Source: Desulfovibrio sp. A2
Lineage (GTDB): Bacteria > Desulfobacterota > Desulfovibrionia > Desulfovibrionales > Desulfovibrionaceae
Direction: 5' to 3'
DNA length: 64,000 nucleotides
NCBI RefSeq assembly: GCF_000226255.1
Contig: NZ_AGFG01000005.1
Coordinates: 60,848-124,847, forward strand
In this document: positions 55,343 to 64,000 of the stretch, piece after piece
Numbering within the stretch: position 1 is the first letter of the stretch
How the letters are laid out: every line of letters starts with the position of its first letter
The notes under the pieces: generated by a model
The model's database searches: none
Told to the model about the DNA's origin: nothing
What the model saw: only the letters and a program-made list of their open reading frames with translations
Translations under genes and position numbers: made by a program

Positions 55343-55649
55343 GCGGGGCTCCATGATGCGCGGTTGATGCTGTTTCTATGCGCTGGCGATGTGGCGGCGC
55401 GATCGGGGGGCGGGGTGCGCCCGCCCCTTGAACGACGCATGTGCGGTTCCGCCGGGGTGCGGCGCGCCTGCCCACCCTATGGCGGGTCGGGGCCCTGCGC
55501 AAGCCGGTTTCGCGCGGTTTGATGCGCGCGCTGCGGCGCGGCTGCGAAACGGGCGGAACCGCGAACACGGGATAGCCGGACGGAAAAAGAAGAGGGGGCC
55601 CGGCCGGTCCTGCCGGTCTGGCCCCCTCCGTAGCGTCGGTATGCGGCGT
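55343..55649. other. Gap between hysA and its downstream protease gene
   Basis: 307 bases without a gene. It contains the hysA terminator (55582-55629). The remainder shows no clear promoter. Confidence 0.4.
55582..55629 (-). terminator. Intrinsic terminator after hysA
   Basis: On the minus strand GAGGGGGCC (55620-55628) pairs with GGCCCCCTC (55592-55600) around an inner GACCGGCAGGACCGG segment, followed by TTCTTTTTCC. It starts about 22 bases after the true hysA stop. Confidence 0.85.
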
Positions 55650-57182
55650 CTACTTCACTTCGACGACGGAAACCTTGCCGGATTCAGCGTGCAGCACGTG
55701 CACGGCGCAGCCCAGTCACGGGTCGAAGGCGCGGATTACCCGCGCCACGTTCACCGGGTTGCTGATGTCCGGCACCGGGGTGCCGATCAGGGCGCGTTCC
55801 ACCGGGCCAAGCTGGCCGCTGTCGTCGCGCGGGTTGCAGTTCCAGAGCGTGGCGGACACGATCTGGTAGTTGTCGATCTTCTGGTCCTTGATGTTGATGT
55901 AGTGGACCAGGGAGCCGCGCGCGGCTTCGGTGAAGCCCACGCCTTCCGCGCTGGCGGGAATTTCGGCCGGGGCAAAGGTTTCCTCGCCCGCCTTCACTTC
56001 CTTCAGCCAGCGTTCAATGCCGGAGAGCATGTAGTAGGTTTCTTCGGCGCGGGCCACGTGGCGGCCCATGACCGAGAAGGCGGCCTCGTCGCCAAGATCG
56101 CGGAAGCGCTTGGCGTTCAGCTTGAAGAGATCCTTCAGCAGCTTCTGGCCCACGGGCGACAGCTCGGGGTTGGTGACCCACATGCGGGCCACCGGACCCA
56201 CTTCGACGGCCTTGCCGTTGTAGCGGGGCGCCTTGACGAAGCTGTACGCGCCGGGCTTGTTGGGCTTGGGCACCGTCTTGCCCTGCGAGTAGTGCAGGCC
56301 GGTGGTGGCGTCGTCGAACCAGGAGTACTTGACGTATTCCTTGATCAGCTTGGGGTCGAACTGCTGGTCCTTGCCGTCGATGTACACGCCGCGCTTCAGG
56401 TGCAGTTCGCTCATGGCGTCGTTGAGCGGGAAGGCACCGAACGACAGGCAGTTCTTGTAGCCCTGGCCGAACTTGAACAGGTCCTTGTAGACCGAGCCCA
56501 CGGTGTAGGCCACGGGCACGTACTTCTTCTCGACGAATTCGCGCACCTTCTTGAAGCGGGCGGCGTATTCGACAAGGGCTTCCTTGGTGGGGATTTCCGT
56601 GGTGCCGCCCACGACCTGGCCCTGTACGTGGGGCATGCGCCCGCCGAACAATGCGACCATTTCGTGGCAGATGCGGCGCACTTCAAGCGCTTCCAGGTAC
56701 TGGTCCACCGCGGCGGCGTTCACGTCCTTGGGCAGGCGCAGGTCGGGCTTGGAGAAGCGCGGCACGAAGGGCGCGCTGTCCGGCCCCTGCACGAAGTCCA
56801 GGGCGGCCAGATGGTAGAAGTGCAGGATGTGCGACTGCAGGTAGTTGGCGCCGAAGGTCAGGTTGCGGGTCAGGCGGCCGTTGGTGGGCACCTTGACCTT
56901 GAAGGCGTTGTCGAGCGCAAGGCAGGACGCCGTGGAGTGCGCGGTGGGGCACACGCCGCAGATGCGCTGCACGATCTGCGAGGCGTCGCGCGGGTCGCGC
57001 CCGCGCAGGATGGTTTCAAAGCCGCGGTACATGCCGCCGGACAGGCGGGCGTCAACCACCACGCCGTTTTCAACGGTGACTTCGGCTTTCAGGTGGCCTT
57101 CGATTCTGCTTACCGGGTCGATGGCGATGGTCGCCTTGCCGGTGGCCCCGGCAGGTGCGGCCTTGGGTGTACAGCCGGACAT
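55650..57182 (-). CDS. hysA: [NiFeSe] hydrogenase large subunit (selenoprotein)
   Basis: A 510-residue subunit if the in-frame TGA at 55716-55718 is read as selenocysteine. The frame before it ends RVIRAFDP, and after the TGA it continues LGCAVHVLHAESGKVSVVEV with one more residue to a TAG at 55650-55652. This gives the ligand set Sec489 and Cys492 in place of the usual Cys-x-x-Cys, with the 15 residues after His495 to be cleaved. The N-terminal ligands are RICGVCPTAHS. An ordinary ORF caller stops at residue 488. It follows hysB by 29 bases and is exported as a complex by Tat. Confidence 0.95.
55676..55718 (-). promoter_or_regulatory. Candidate bacterial SECIS element in hysA
   Basis: Immediately after the TGA, the minus-strand RNA can form a GUGCA/UGCAC stem with a CGUGC loop, extended by GCG/CGC, within about 40 bases, the size and place expected of a SelB-binding hairpin. 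The base pairing is visible; function is inferred. Confidence 0.55.
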
Positions 57183-57211
57183 GGTTTCCTCCTTGGTGTA
57201 TGGCGCCGGGG

Positions 57212-58165
57212 CTAGGCCGAGTAGAAGGGAGACTTGCCGTCAGGGAAGTCGGGTTCGACGCAGCCGATGCACACCGCGTTGGAGACGCACCAGTTCACGC
57301 CGCCGTTCCACTTGCGCTCGAAGCTGTCGCACATGGACATGGGGCCCTTGCAGCCGAGGTCGTAGCGGCAGCCGTCCTTCTTGGTGAAGGTTTCGCACAT
57401 CTTCCCGGCGTCGTACGCTTCAAGGTAGGGACAGTTTTCATGGACGTTGCGGCCATAGAAGGGGGTGGGGCGACCGTCGGCGTCAAGCAGCTTGACGACG
57501 TCGGCGAGGCCGCCTGCAAGGCCCTTGGCCTTGATGGCGTTCAGCGCCACCACCACGGTGCCCACGATCCAGTCGGGGTGGGGCGGGCAGCCGGGAATGT
57601 TCACCACCGGGGTGGCGATGCCGTTTTCCTTGAAGAACGCGGATACCGACTTGGCGCCGGTTTCGCTGCCCTGGGCGGCGGGAATGCCGCCGTAGGCCGC
57701 GCAGGTCCCCACGGCCAGCACGGCCGCGGCGTTGGCGGCGACGCTCTTCATGGCGTCAGCCATGGAGATTTCCTTGTGGTGCGCCTCGCCGATGATGCAG
57801 TACTTGCCGTCGGCTTCGGTGGGCACCGCCCCTTCCACCACGACGAAGTACTTGCCCTTGTACTGCTCGGCGATCTTCATCATGTGTTCCATGGCGGGTT
57901 CGCCTTCCCACGCCATGACGGTGGGGTGGAACTCCAGACTGATCACCTTCAGCAGCACGTCGGCGATGGTGGGGTGCACCGAGTTCAGCAGCGACACCGA
58001 GCAGCCGGTGCAGCCCTGGCCCTGCAGCCAGAGCACCGGGGGCCGTTCACCGTTCAGAGTGCCGGAAATGGCTTCACAGACGGCGGGGTGGAACATCTGG
58101 GATATTCCGAACCCTGCAACCGTGCCTGTGCACAATTTGACGAAATCACGCCTGTTGAGACTCAT
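57212..58165 (-). CDS. hysB: [NiFeSe] hydrogenase small subunit
   Basis: A 317-residue iron-sulfur subunit. The Tat-type signal is NRRDFVKLCTGTVAGFG near the N-terminus. Cluster ligands are in GQGCTGCSVSLL, VGTCAAYGG and GCPPHPDW (proximal), HENCPYLEAY and CRYDLGCKGP, and CDSFERKWNGGVNWCVSNAV with CIGC, the extra cysteine favouring a medial [4Fe-4S] cluster, as known for this class. AAGGAGGCAGGG precedes the ATG, identical to the site before hynB. Whether the N-terminus is cut or lipid-anchored cannot be decided here. Confidence 0.95.
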   Translation of the reverse strand: MSLNRRDFVKLCTGTVAGFGISQMFHPAVCEAISGTLNGERPPVLWLQGQGCTGCSVSLLNSVHPTIADVLLKVISLEFHPTVMAWEGEPAMEHMMKIAEQYKGKYFVVVEGAVPTEADGKYCIIGEAHHKEISMADAMKSVAANAAAVLAVGTCAAYGGIPAAQGSETGAKSVSAFFKENGIATPVVNIPGCPPHPDWIVGTVVVALNAIKAKGLAGGLADVVKLLDADGRPTPFYGRNVHENCPYLEAYDAGKMCETFTKKDGCRYDLGCKGPMSMCDSFERKWNGGVNWCVSNAVCIGCVEPDFPDGKSPFYSA

Positions 58166-58545
58166 CCCTGCCTCCTTGGTTGCGGCGTTTGCATAGACCG
58201 GAGTGGCTATTTTCCCGCGATAGCCCCGTATTCTTTCAATGACGAATAGCTTCCCCCCCTCGCCAGGGTCAATGCGGTGCCGATGGCAGGGGTGGGTTTT
58301 GATAGAAAAAAGTGATTTGACGGGGTGAGTTGCGACGGTTGAGTGGTCAAACGCGCTTGATAGTGTGACGAAATGGTAGATATGTGCTATCGCTGTTGGT
58401 GAGGTGCTACGTGTTCACCTATCACGGGCGAAGCATTTCTGCCCGTGCCGATTGACGATTTGCCGGGGCGGGACAGAAAAAGGACACGGAAACGTTGTGC
58501 AGGAATGAGAGGAAATGCTGCGATACGCAGGGCAAGGCGAAAGGA
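58166..58545. other. Upstream region of the hysBA operon
   Basis: No gene. On the minus strand TTGACC (58267-58272) and TATTCG (58243-58248) are 18 bases apart, a possible hysB promoter. A GGCTAT/ATAGCC hairpin (58205-58225) would sit in the leader. A GGTGA-N12-TCACC repeat (58398-58419) contains GGTGCTACGT, shared with the 54557-54603 palindrome. Confidence 0.4.
58243..58272 (-). promoter_or_regulatory. Candidate promoter for hysBA
   Basis: TTGACC, 18 bases, TATTCG on the minus strand; the -35 matches 5 of 6 consensus positions but the -10 only 3 of 6. Confidence 0.35.
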
Positions 58546-58574
58546 AACGCCCCGGCCAAAACGGCCGGGGCGTT
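58546..58574 (-). terminator. Intrinsic terminator after cimA
   Basis: A perfect 12-bp stem AACGCCCCGGCC/GGCCGGGGCGTT (58546-58557 and 58563-58574) with a 5-base loop, ending in TTTCCTTTCG on the minus strand. Confidence 0.8.
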
Positions 58575-58627
58575 GATGATCGGATGCCAACGGGCAGCTG
58601 TCGCCTGCCCTTCGGGCGTGCTCGACT

Positions 58628-60250
58628 CTACTCGCCGTCCGAACCCGCCCTTCGGGCGTGTTCGTCCTTGTACAACTTGTAGGTGATGGAATCGGCCAGG
58701 GCCTGCCAGCTTGCCTCGATGATGTTGAACGACACCCCCACGGTCACCCAGCGGCTGTCGGAATCGCCCGACTCGATGAGCACCCGCACGGTGGATGCCG
58801 TGCCCCCGCCCGTTTCCGCGCCGGTCAGCACGCGTACCTTGAAGTCGAGCAGGCGCATTTCGTTCAGGCGCGGGTAGAAGCCCATCAGGGCCTTGCGCAG
58901 GGCGTTGTCCAGCGCGTTCACCGGGCCGCGCCCGGTGGCGGCGGTGTGTTCGGTCACCCCTTCCACGTCCACCATCACCGAGACTTCGGAAACGGGATCG
59001 GCCTCGCTGTCGTGCTTGGTTTCCAGCACCCGGAACTGCAACAGCCGGAAGAACTCGCGCACGCCGCGCCGGGCCAGCTTGCGCAGGATCAGCAATTCCA
59101 CCGAGGCTTCGGCGGCGGCGTAGTCGTAGCCCAGGCTGGCCTTCTTCTTCAGTTCGGTCAGCAGGCCCTTCACCACTGGCTCGTCCTTGTCCAGGTGGAA
59201 GCCGAAGCGCCGCGCCAGCGAGACGATGTTGCTGCGCCCGGCCAGTTCGGTGATCAGGATGCGCTGGCGGTTGCCCACCAAGTCCGGGCTGATGTGCTCG
59301 TACAGCGACGACTTGCGGTTCACCGCGCTGACGTGCACCCCGCCCTTGTGGGCAAAGGCGGAACGGCCCACGTAGGGCTGGCGGCTGAACGGAGGGATGT
59401 TGGCCACCTCCGACACATAGGCCGCCACCGCCGTGATCTGTTGCAGCCGCCCTGCGGGCAGGCAGGCGTATTCCTTGCCGAACTTCAGTTCCAGCGTGGG
59501 AATGATGGAGCACAGGTTGGCGTTGCCGCAGCGCTCGCCCACCCCGTTGATGGTGCCCTGCACCTGCGAGGCCCCGGCCTGCACCGCCGCGATGGAGTTG
59601 GCCACGGCCAGCTCGCAGTCGTTGTGGGCGTGGATGCCCACGGCCGCGTCCGGCAGGGCCGCGCGCACCTCGGCGACGATGCGCGCCACCTCGTGCGGCA
59701 GGGTGCCGCCGTTGGTGTCGCACAGCACCAGCACGTCCGCCCCCGCCGCATGGGCCCGGCGCAGGGCGCTGAGGGCGTATTCGGCGTTCTGTTTGTACCC
59801 GTCGAAGAAGTGCTCCGCGTCGAAGTACACTTCGGCCAACTTGCCCTTCAGGAAGGCCACCGAGTCGCCGATGATCTCCAGGTTGCGCGCGGCGTCCAGG
59901 CGCAGGGCCTCGGCCGCGTGCACCTCGCACGACTTGCCGAAGATGGATGCCGCCCGTACGCCCGATTCGGCGATGGCCCGCAGGTTGGGGTCGGTGTCCG
60001 CCGTGAAGTTGGGGTGATGCGTGCTGCCAAAGGCGCAGATCGTCGCATGCTTCAGGTGGTAGCTGGCGATTTCCTTGAAGAACGCCACATCCACGGGGTT
60101 CGAGCCCGGCCAGCCGCCCTCGATGCGGTCGATGCCGAGTTCGTCCAGCTTGAGGGTGATCTTCAGCTTGTCGGCCGCAGTGAGGTTGATGTCCTCGGAC
60201 TGCGAACCATCACGCAGGGTGGTGTCGTACAGTTGTATGCGCCGGGTCAT
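58628..60250 (-). CDS. cimA: (R)-citramalate synthase
   Basis: A 540-residue enzyme condensing pyruvate and acetyl-CoA to citramalate, the first step of the threonine-independent isoleucine route. The DRE-TIM signature is YDTTLRDGSQSEDINL (residues 8-23), with GIHAHNDCELAVANSIAA and the metal-binding region VQGTINGVGERCGNANL. The C-terminal LeuA regulatory domain binds the feedback inhibitor. It could alternatively be a 2-isopropylmalate synthase-related paralogue, but the GGWPGSNP substrate-side motif favours CimA. It follows lysC by 10 bases. Confidence 0.92.
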   Translation of the reverse strand: MTRRIQLYDTTLRDGSQSEDINLTAADKLKITLKLDELGIDRIEGGWPGSNPVDVAFFKEIASYHLKHATICAFGSTHHPNFTADTDPNLRAIAESGVRAASIFGKSCEVHAAEALRLDAARNLEIIGDSVAFLKGKLAEVYFDAEHFFDGYKQNAEYALSALRRAHAAGADVLVLCDTNGGTLPHEVARIVAEVRAALPDAAVGIHAHNDCELAVANSIAAVQAGASQVQGTINGVGERCGNANLCSIIPTLELKFGKEYACLPAGRLQQITAVAAYVSEVANIPPFSRQPYVGRSAFAHKGGVHVSAVNRKSSLYEHISPDLVGNRQRILITELAGRSNIVSLARRFGFHLDKDEPVVKGLLTELKKKASLGYDYAAAEASVELLILRKLARRGVREFFRLLQFRVLETKHDSEADPVSEVSVMVDVEGVTEHTAATGRGPVNALDNALRKALMGFYPRLNEMRLLDFKVRVLTGAETGGGTASTVRVLIESGDSDSRWVTVGVSFNIIEASWQALADSITYKLYKDEHARRAGSDGE

Positions 60251-60260
60251 GACCGTGGCC

Positions 60261-61490
60261 CTATGCGTTGCCGAGGTCGTGATTCAGGCCGAAGGCGTCG
60301 TGCAGGGTGCGCACGGCGAGTTCGGTGTACTTTTCCTCGATGAGGCAGGTAATCTTGATTTCAGAGGTGCTGATCATCAGGATGTTGATGTTCTCGGCAT
60401 GCAGCGCCGCGAACGCCTTGGCCGCCACGCCGGAATGGTTGCGCATGCCCACGCCGATGGCCGAAACCTTGGCCACCTGGGTGTCGTGCAGCACTTCCTG
60501 CGCGCCGGTCCTGGCCCGGATTTCCTCCATCAGCGCCAGGGTCTTCTTCAGATCCTTGCGGGGCACGGTGAAGGTCATGTCCGTCACGCCGTCGCGGCTG
60601 GGGTTCTGGACGATCATATCAACAAGAATGCCCTGCTGCGACAGCGGGCCGAAGATGGCGGCGGAAACGCCCGGTTTGTCGGGCACGCTGCGCAGGGTAA
60701 CCCGCGCCTGATCCTTGTCGTATGCTATGCCGGAAACGAGTACGGCTTCCATCTCGCAATCCTCCTGGGTGACCATGGTTCCCGGGGTATCGGTGAACGT
60801 TGAGCGCACGTGGACGGGCACCTTGTACTTCTTGGCGAATTCCACGGACCGGATTTGCAGCACCTTCGCGCCCATGCTGGCCATTTCCAGCATCTCGTCA
60901 TACGAGACGCGGTCCAGCTTGCGGGCGGTGGAGCACAGGTTGGGGTCGGTGGTGTAGACGCCGTCCACGTCGGTGTAGATTTCGCATTCCACCGAGCCGA
61001 GCGCCGCGGCCAGCGCCACCGCGCTGGTGTCGGAGCCGCCGCGACCCAGCGTGGTGATGCGCCCTTCGGGCGTCACGCCCTGGAACCCGGCCACCACGAC
61101 GGCGTCGTGGCTTTCCAGTTCCTTGCGCAGGCGAGAGGCGTCGATGTCCATGATCCGCGCCCGCCCGAAGGCGTCGCTGGTGGTGATGGGCACCTGGAAC
61201 CCGGTCATGGAGCGGGCCTTGATGCCGGAATCCTTGAGCAGCATGGAGAAGAGCGCCACCGAAACCTGTTCGCCGGTGGCGATGAGCGCGTCCACCTCGG
61301 CCGGGTCGGGGTCCGTGGACCATTCGTCGGCAAGGGCCAGCAGGCGGTTGGTCTCGCCCGAGCGGGCGGAAAGCACCACCACCGGCTTGTAGCCGTCGCG
61401 CAGCGCCCGCCGCACCTTCTCGCGCACCTGCTTCATGCACTCGAGGTTGGCGACGGACGTGCCGCCGAACTTCTGCACCAGAATACGCAT
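60261..61490 (-). CDS. lysC: Aspartate kinase
   Basis: A 409-residue aspartokinase, the first step towards lysine, threonine and methionine. The kinase motif is [15 protein letters not shown] at the N-terminus, and [19 protein letters not shown] lies in the middle. Two C-terminal ACT domains (from about residue 260 and 345) would bind feedback amino acids. GTATGCGTATTCTGGTGCAG-type start context has AAGGAAGCGG upstream. It precedes cimA, so lysine-family and isoleucine synthesis genes are together. Confidence 0.95.
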   Translation of the reverse strand: MRILVQKFGGTSVANLECMKQVREKVRRALRDGYKPVVVLSARSGETNRLLALADEWSTDPDPAEVDALIATGEQVSVALFSMLLKDSGIKARSMTGFQVPITTSDAFGRARIMDIDASRLRKELESHDAVVVAGFQGVTPEGRITTLGRGGSDTSAVALAAALGSVECEIYTDVDGVYTTDPNLCSTARKLDRVSYDEMLEMASMGAKVLQIRSVEFAKKYKVPVHVRSTFTDTPGTMVTQEDCEMEAVLVSGIAYDKDQARVTLRSVPDKPGVSAAIFGPLSQQGILVDMIVQNPSRDGVTDMTFTVPRKDLKKTLALMEEIRARTGAQEVLHDTQVAKVSAIGVGMRNHSGVAAKAFAALHAENINILMISTSEIKITCLIEEKYTELAVRTLHDAFGLNHDLGNA

Positions 61491-61560
61491 ACCGCTTCCT
61501 TATCGTGCGTTGTGTCGAGCGTTGTTGATGTCGTGCGCCGGGCCGTGGCCCGGAGCGTCG

Positions 61561-62184
61561 CTACGTGTTCGCTTGGTCGTTACGGGCGGCGGGGGCCTGC
61601 GTGGCCGTGTCCGCAGCAGTAACGGGCGCCGTTTCCGACGTCACGAGGTCCGCGACCTCGCGCGCCGTCGCATCCAGTACGCGGCGTGCCGCCTCTCCCC
61701 GGGCAATGGCTGTGATGAGCCTGCCGTGCGTGGCCGGAAGCCAGGTAAGCTCCAGCCTGTCGGGGGGCAGCACGTCGGCCGGAAGGCGCTCGGCCCATTC
61801 GACGATGACCAGCGCCCGCCGGGGGCCTTCCGTTTCCAGAAGGTCCAGCAGGGCGTCGTCCGCCACAGCCAGGGCCGCGCCGGGCGCCTGCTCCAGTCGG
61901 TAGAGGTCGTAATGGGCCGTTTCCGGCCGGGTGGGGTACATGTTGCAAATATTGAAGCTGGGGCTGCTGACCTCGGCGGCGTCGCCGCCGGGCAGCGCCT
62001 CGACAAGGCCGCGCACCAGGGTGGTCTTGCCCGCGCCCAGCCCGCCGGTCAACAGCAGGGTCCGCGCCCCGGCTTCCGCCGCGAGGGCGCGCGCGAGGGT
62101 GCGCCCCAAACGCAACGTGTCGTCGTGTCCGGGCAGCCGCAGGGTAAGGGCCGAGGTCGTCTGGACCGGGTTCGCTGGGGCCAT
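61561..62184 (-). CDS. tsaE: tRNA threonylcarbamoyladenosine biosynthesis ATPase TsaE
   Basis: A 207-residue P-loop protein that cooperates with TsaB and TsaD in t6A37 formation. The Walker A motif is GGLGAGKTT (residues 47-55), followed by SSPSFNICNMYP and HYDLYRLE and the later VEWAERLP. It has a long alanine- and threonine-rich C-terminal tail beyond the usual ~150 residues. It lies between the CBS gene and lysC on the minus strand. Confidence 0.92.
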   Translation of the reverse strand: MAPANPVQTTSALTLRLPGHDDTLRLGRTLARALAAEAGARTLLLTGGLGAGKTTLVRGLVEALPGGDAAEVSSPSFNICNMYPTRPETAHYDLYRLEQAPGAALAVADDALLDLLETEGPRRALVIVEWAERLPADVLPPDRLELTWLPATHGRLITAIARGEAARRVLDATAREVADLVTSETAPVTAADTATQAPAARNDQANT

Positions 62185-62195
62185 GCGCCCGACGG

Positions 62196-62648
62196 CTACG
62201 CCCCCGCGAGGGTGCGCAGCACGTCCTCCTTGCCGATGACGCCCACCAGGGTGCCGCCGTCCACCACGGGCAGGGTGTGGTACTTCGAGTCCACCATCAG
62301 GCTGGCCACTTCGTCGATGGGGGTTTCAGGCCCCACGGTGACCGGGTCCGGCGTCATGGCCTGGCCCACGTTGGTGGCGGAGATCTTGCGCATTTCCTCG
62401 TCCAGGTCGCTCATGGAGCGCAGGGGAATGAAGCCGTCGAGCACGGTGAACAGCGTCGGCAGGTTCAGCTTCTTGTGCTGGGCGATCAGGTCGCTCTGGC
62501 AGATGACGCCGACGAGGGCTCCCTTTGCGTCCACCACGGGCAGGCCGTTGAACTTGCGCTGGATCATGATGCGGGCCGCTTCGGCGATGCCGGTTTCCGG
62601 GGTGACGGTGACGGGGGCGGCGGTCATGATGTCCTTGGCTAGCAGCAT
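62196..62648 (-). CDS. CBS-pair domain protein
   Basis: A 150-residue protein made of two CBS motifs: MLLAKDIMTAAPVTVTPETG with GLPVVDAKGALVGVI, and VGQAMTPDPVTVGPETPIDE with TLPVVDGGTLVGVIGKEDVL. Such pairs bind adenine nucleotides and act as energy sensors. GGAGCACC precedes the ATG. Its start overlaps the end of the nnrD gene by 10 bases, so the two are coupled. Its partner is unknown. Confidence 0.88.
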   Translation of the reverse strand: MLLAKDIMTAAPVTVTPETGIAEAARIMIQRKFNGLPVVDAKGALVGVICQSDLIAQHKKLNLPTLFTVLDGFIPLRSMSDLDEEMRKISATNVGQAMTPDPVTVGPETPIDEVASLMVDSKYHTLPVVDGGTLVGVIGKEDVLRTLAGA

Positions 62649-64000
62649 GTGAGGTGCTCCTTTCGCGCGCGGGGAATGGCGTCGGCGATTTCGCTCGGGG
62701 TGTTGCCCCGCGCGGGGTAGTCGTGCAGCAGCAGTTGTCCGGCCTTGGCATGCAGGTATGCCGCGAGGCAGGCGGCCACGTCGGACGGCGCGCCCTGCGC
62801 CAGCAGGGCTCCGGCAAGGCCGGAGAGCACGTCGCCAGATCCGGCGACGGCAAGCGTGGGTACGGCAAGGGGAATGAGGGTGATGGGCCGGTCGCGCCGG
62901 GTGACGAGGCTGCCCGCGCCCTTGAGCACGAGCACCCCCGCGCAGCGCGCCGCGAAGGCCCGTGCCGTGGCTGCCCTGCCGCGTTGCACGTCCGCCGTGG
63001 TAAGGCCCGCGAGGCGGGCCATTTCGCCGGGGTGGGGGGTAACAATATCCGTTTCACGCACCAAATCAAGCGAAACAAGGCCTTCCGCCAGCGGGAACAG
63101 GCCGTCGGCGTCGATGACGGCCGGGGGACGTCCGGGCAGCGCCAGCAGGGCGGACAGCACCTCCGCCGCCTCTGGCGAGCGGCCCATGCCGGGGCCGATC
63201 ACCAGCGCGTTGCAGCGCCCTGTCTGTGAGGCCAGCGCCAACAGGCCGGGCAGTGCGGCGGGGTCCCAGGCGCGGCGCTCGCCAAGGGGCAGGGTCATCA
63301 CGTCGGGGGTGGCGGCCTTGACCTCTGCGGCGAGGCCGCCGGGGCAGGCCACGGTGACCAGCCCCGCGCCGCCGCGCAGCGCGCCAAGGGCGGCCAGCAG
63401 CGGCGCACCGGTCAACCCCTCCGAACCGCCCACCACCAGCACGTGCCCGGCGGTGCCCTTGTGCATGCAGGGCGCGGGCGCGGGCAGGGCGGCAAGGCAG
63501 GAATCGTCCAGCATGCGGTACGAGGCGGGATGCAGCGCGCGCACCGCCTGCGGAATGCCGATGGGCCGCACGTGCAGGCGGCCCGTGTAGGGGGCGGCCT
63601 CGGGCAGGACCAGGCCGGGTTTGGCTGCCTCGAAGGTGACGGTGGCGTGGGCGCGCACCGCGTCGGGCCGGGGGCGGCCCGTCAGCCCGCCGAGGCCGGA
63701 GGGAATGTCCAGCGCCAGCACGAAGGCCCGGTCGGACAGTTCGTTGATGGCGGTCACCAGGCCCGCTTCCCGTTCGCGCAGCATGCCGGTGAAACCGGTG
63801 CCCAGCAGGCCGTCCACCACCACGTGCGGGGCCAGCCAGTGCGGGGCGGGCAGGCTGCGGGGCCACGCCCCGGCGGGCCGGAAGGGCACGCCGCAGCGCT
63901 TGGCGAGCCGGGCGTGGTACCCGGCCGCGCCGCGATAGCCGCCCAGCGGGCGGGTGTGCAGCACCAGCACCTCGGCCCCGGCGTCGTGCAGGTGCCGGGC
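62639..64000 (-). CDS. nnrD: NAD(P)HX epimerase/dehydratase (bifunctional), 5' end cut
   Basis: The gene continues past the right edge; 453 codons are visible. The N-terminal epimerase part has HVVVDGLLGTGFTGM and LALDIPSGLGGLTG. The C-terminal ADP-dependent dehydratase (carbohydrate-kinase-like) has GTAGHVLVVGGSEGLTGAPL, ALVIGPGMGRSPEA, VTPHPGEMARLAG and LAVAGSGDVLSGLAGALLAQ. It repairs hydrated NADH and NADPH. The frame is open to base 64000 (ARHLHDAGAEVLVLHTRPLG), so the GTG at 63968-63970 is internal and not the start. Confidence 0.92.
   Translation of the reverse strand, partial: ARHLHDAGAEVLVLHTRPLGGYRGAAGYHARLAKRCGVPFRPAGAWPRSLPAPHWLAPHVVVDGLLGTGFTGMLREREAGLVTAINELSDRAFVLALDIPSGLGGLTGRPRPDAVRAHATVTFEAAKPGLVLPEAAPYTGRLHVRPIGIPQAVRALHPASYRMLDDSCLAALPAPAPCMHKGTAGHVLVVGGSEGLTGAPLLAALGALRGGAGLVTVACPGGLAAEVKAATPDVMTLPLGERRAWDPAALPGLLALASQTGRCNALVIGPGMGRSPEAAEVLSALLALPGRPPAVIDADGLFPLAEGLVSLDLVRETDIVTPHPGEMARLAGLTTADVQRGRAATARAFAARCAGVLVLKGAGSLVTRRDRPITLIPLAVPTLAVAGSGDVLSGLAGALLAQGAPSDVAACLAAYLHAKAGQLLLHDYPARGNTPSEIADAIPRARKEHLTCC

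Noticed and set aside
55716..57182. hysA as a truncated or broken gene ending at TGA
   Set aside because: The frame continues without interruption to the expected ligand Cys, His and a 15-residue tail, so the TGA is best explained as selenocysteine.

Overview
The window is GC-rich, densely packed bacterial chromosome, mostly on the minus strand. It looks like a sulfate-reducing member of the Desulfovibrionaceae, closest in my recollection to the Desulfovibrio (Nitratidesulfovibrio) vulgaris group. The main reasons are adjacent periplasmic [NiFe] and [NiFeSe] hydrogenase operons with their maturation proteases, a HynA sequence resembling that of strain Miyazaki F from memory, and the flagellin-FlaG-hook gene arrangement. 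I ran no database search. I saw no CRISPR array, insertion sequence, integrase or replication origin.

Layout. 1-2.8 kb: glycine cleavage genes (gcvPB partial, gcvPA, gcvH) and a CheY-like regulator. 2.8-7.1 kb: phosphoglucomutase, a small AT-rich island with a two-helix membrane protein, YchF, and a LysE-type exporter. 7.4-12.5 kb: a two-domain M16 peptidase and a divergent Hpt/STAS protein. 12.5-20 kb: small hypotheticals, a radical SAM fusion, an MFS carrier, a BioD/DRTGG protein and RNase III. 20-31 kb: flagellin with a sigma-54 promoter, flaG with a sigma-28 promoter, the fliK-flgD-flgE hook operon, and two glycosyltransferases. 30.7-34.2 kb: a FapA-like protein and a partner-switching set (STAS antagonist, HATPase kinase, SpoIIE-type phosphatase with a degenerate receiver).

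34-41 kb holds dtd, an acyl-CoA ligase, fused ispDF, a polypurine hairpin block, the RNase P RNA, a zinc-ribbon coiled-coil protein, a Nif3-like protein and a CAU-anticodon tRNA. 41-48.4 kb holds a thioredoxin-reductase-like flavoprotein, CheZ, and an ileS-lspA-PLDc_N-cpoB-ferredoxin run. 48.7-58.2 kb is the hydrogenase region: an esterase, a NucS-like nuclease, hypC, a maturation protease, hynB-hynA, a second protease, and hysB-hysA. The last 6 kb carries cimA, lysC, tsaE, a CBS protein and nnrD (cut by the window edge).

How the genes work together. HynBA and HysBA are Tat-exported uptake hydrogenases. Each large subunit carries a 15-residue C-terminal peptide for its endoprotease to remove, and HypC helps deliver the active-site iron unit. 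The hysA reading frame contains an in-frame TGA at codon 489 that must be read as selenocysteine. A plain ORF caller would truncate the gene and lose the catalytic C-terminus. The flagellar block joins hook assembly and filament genes to likely glycan-modifying enzymes. The most unusual non-coding features are a perfect 23-bp-arm palindrome in the gap between the two hydrogenase operons, and the G-rich hairpin block downstream of rnpB.
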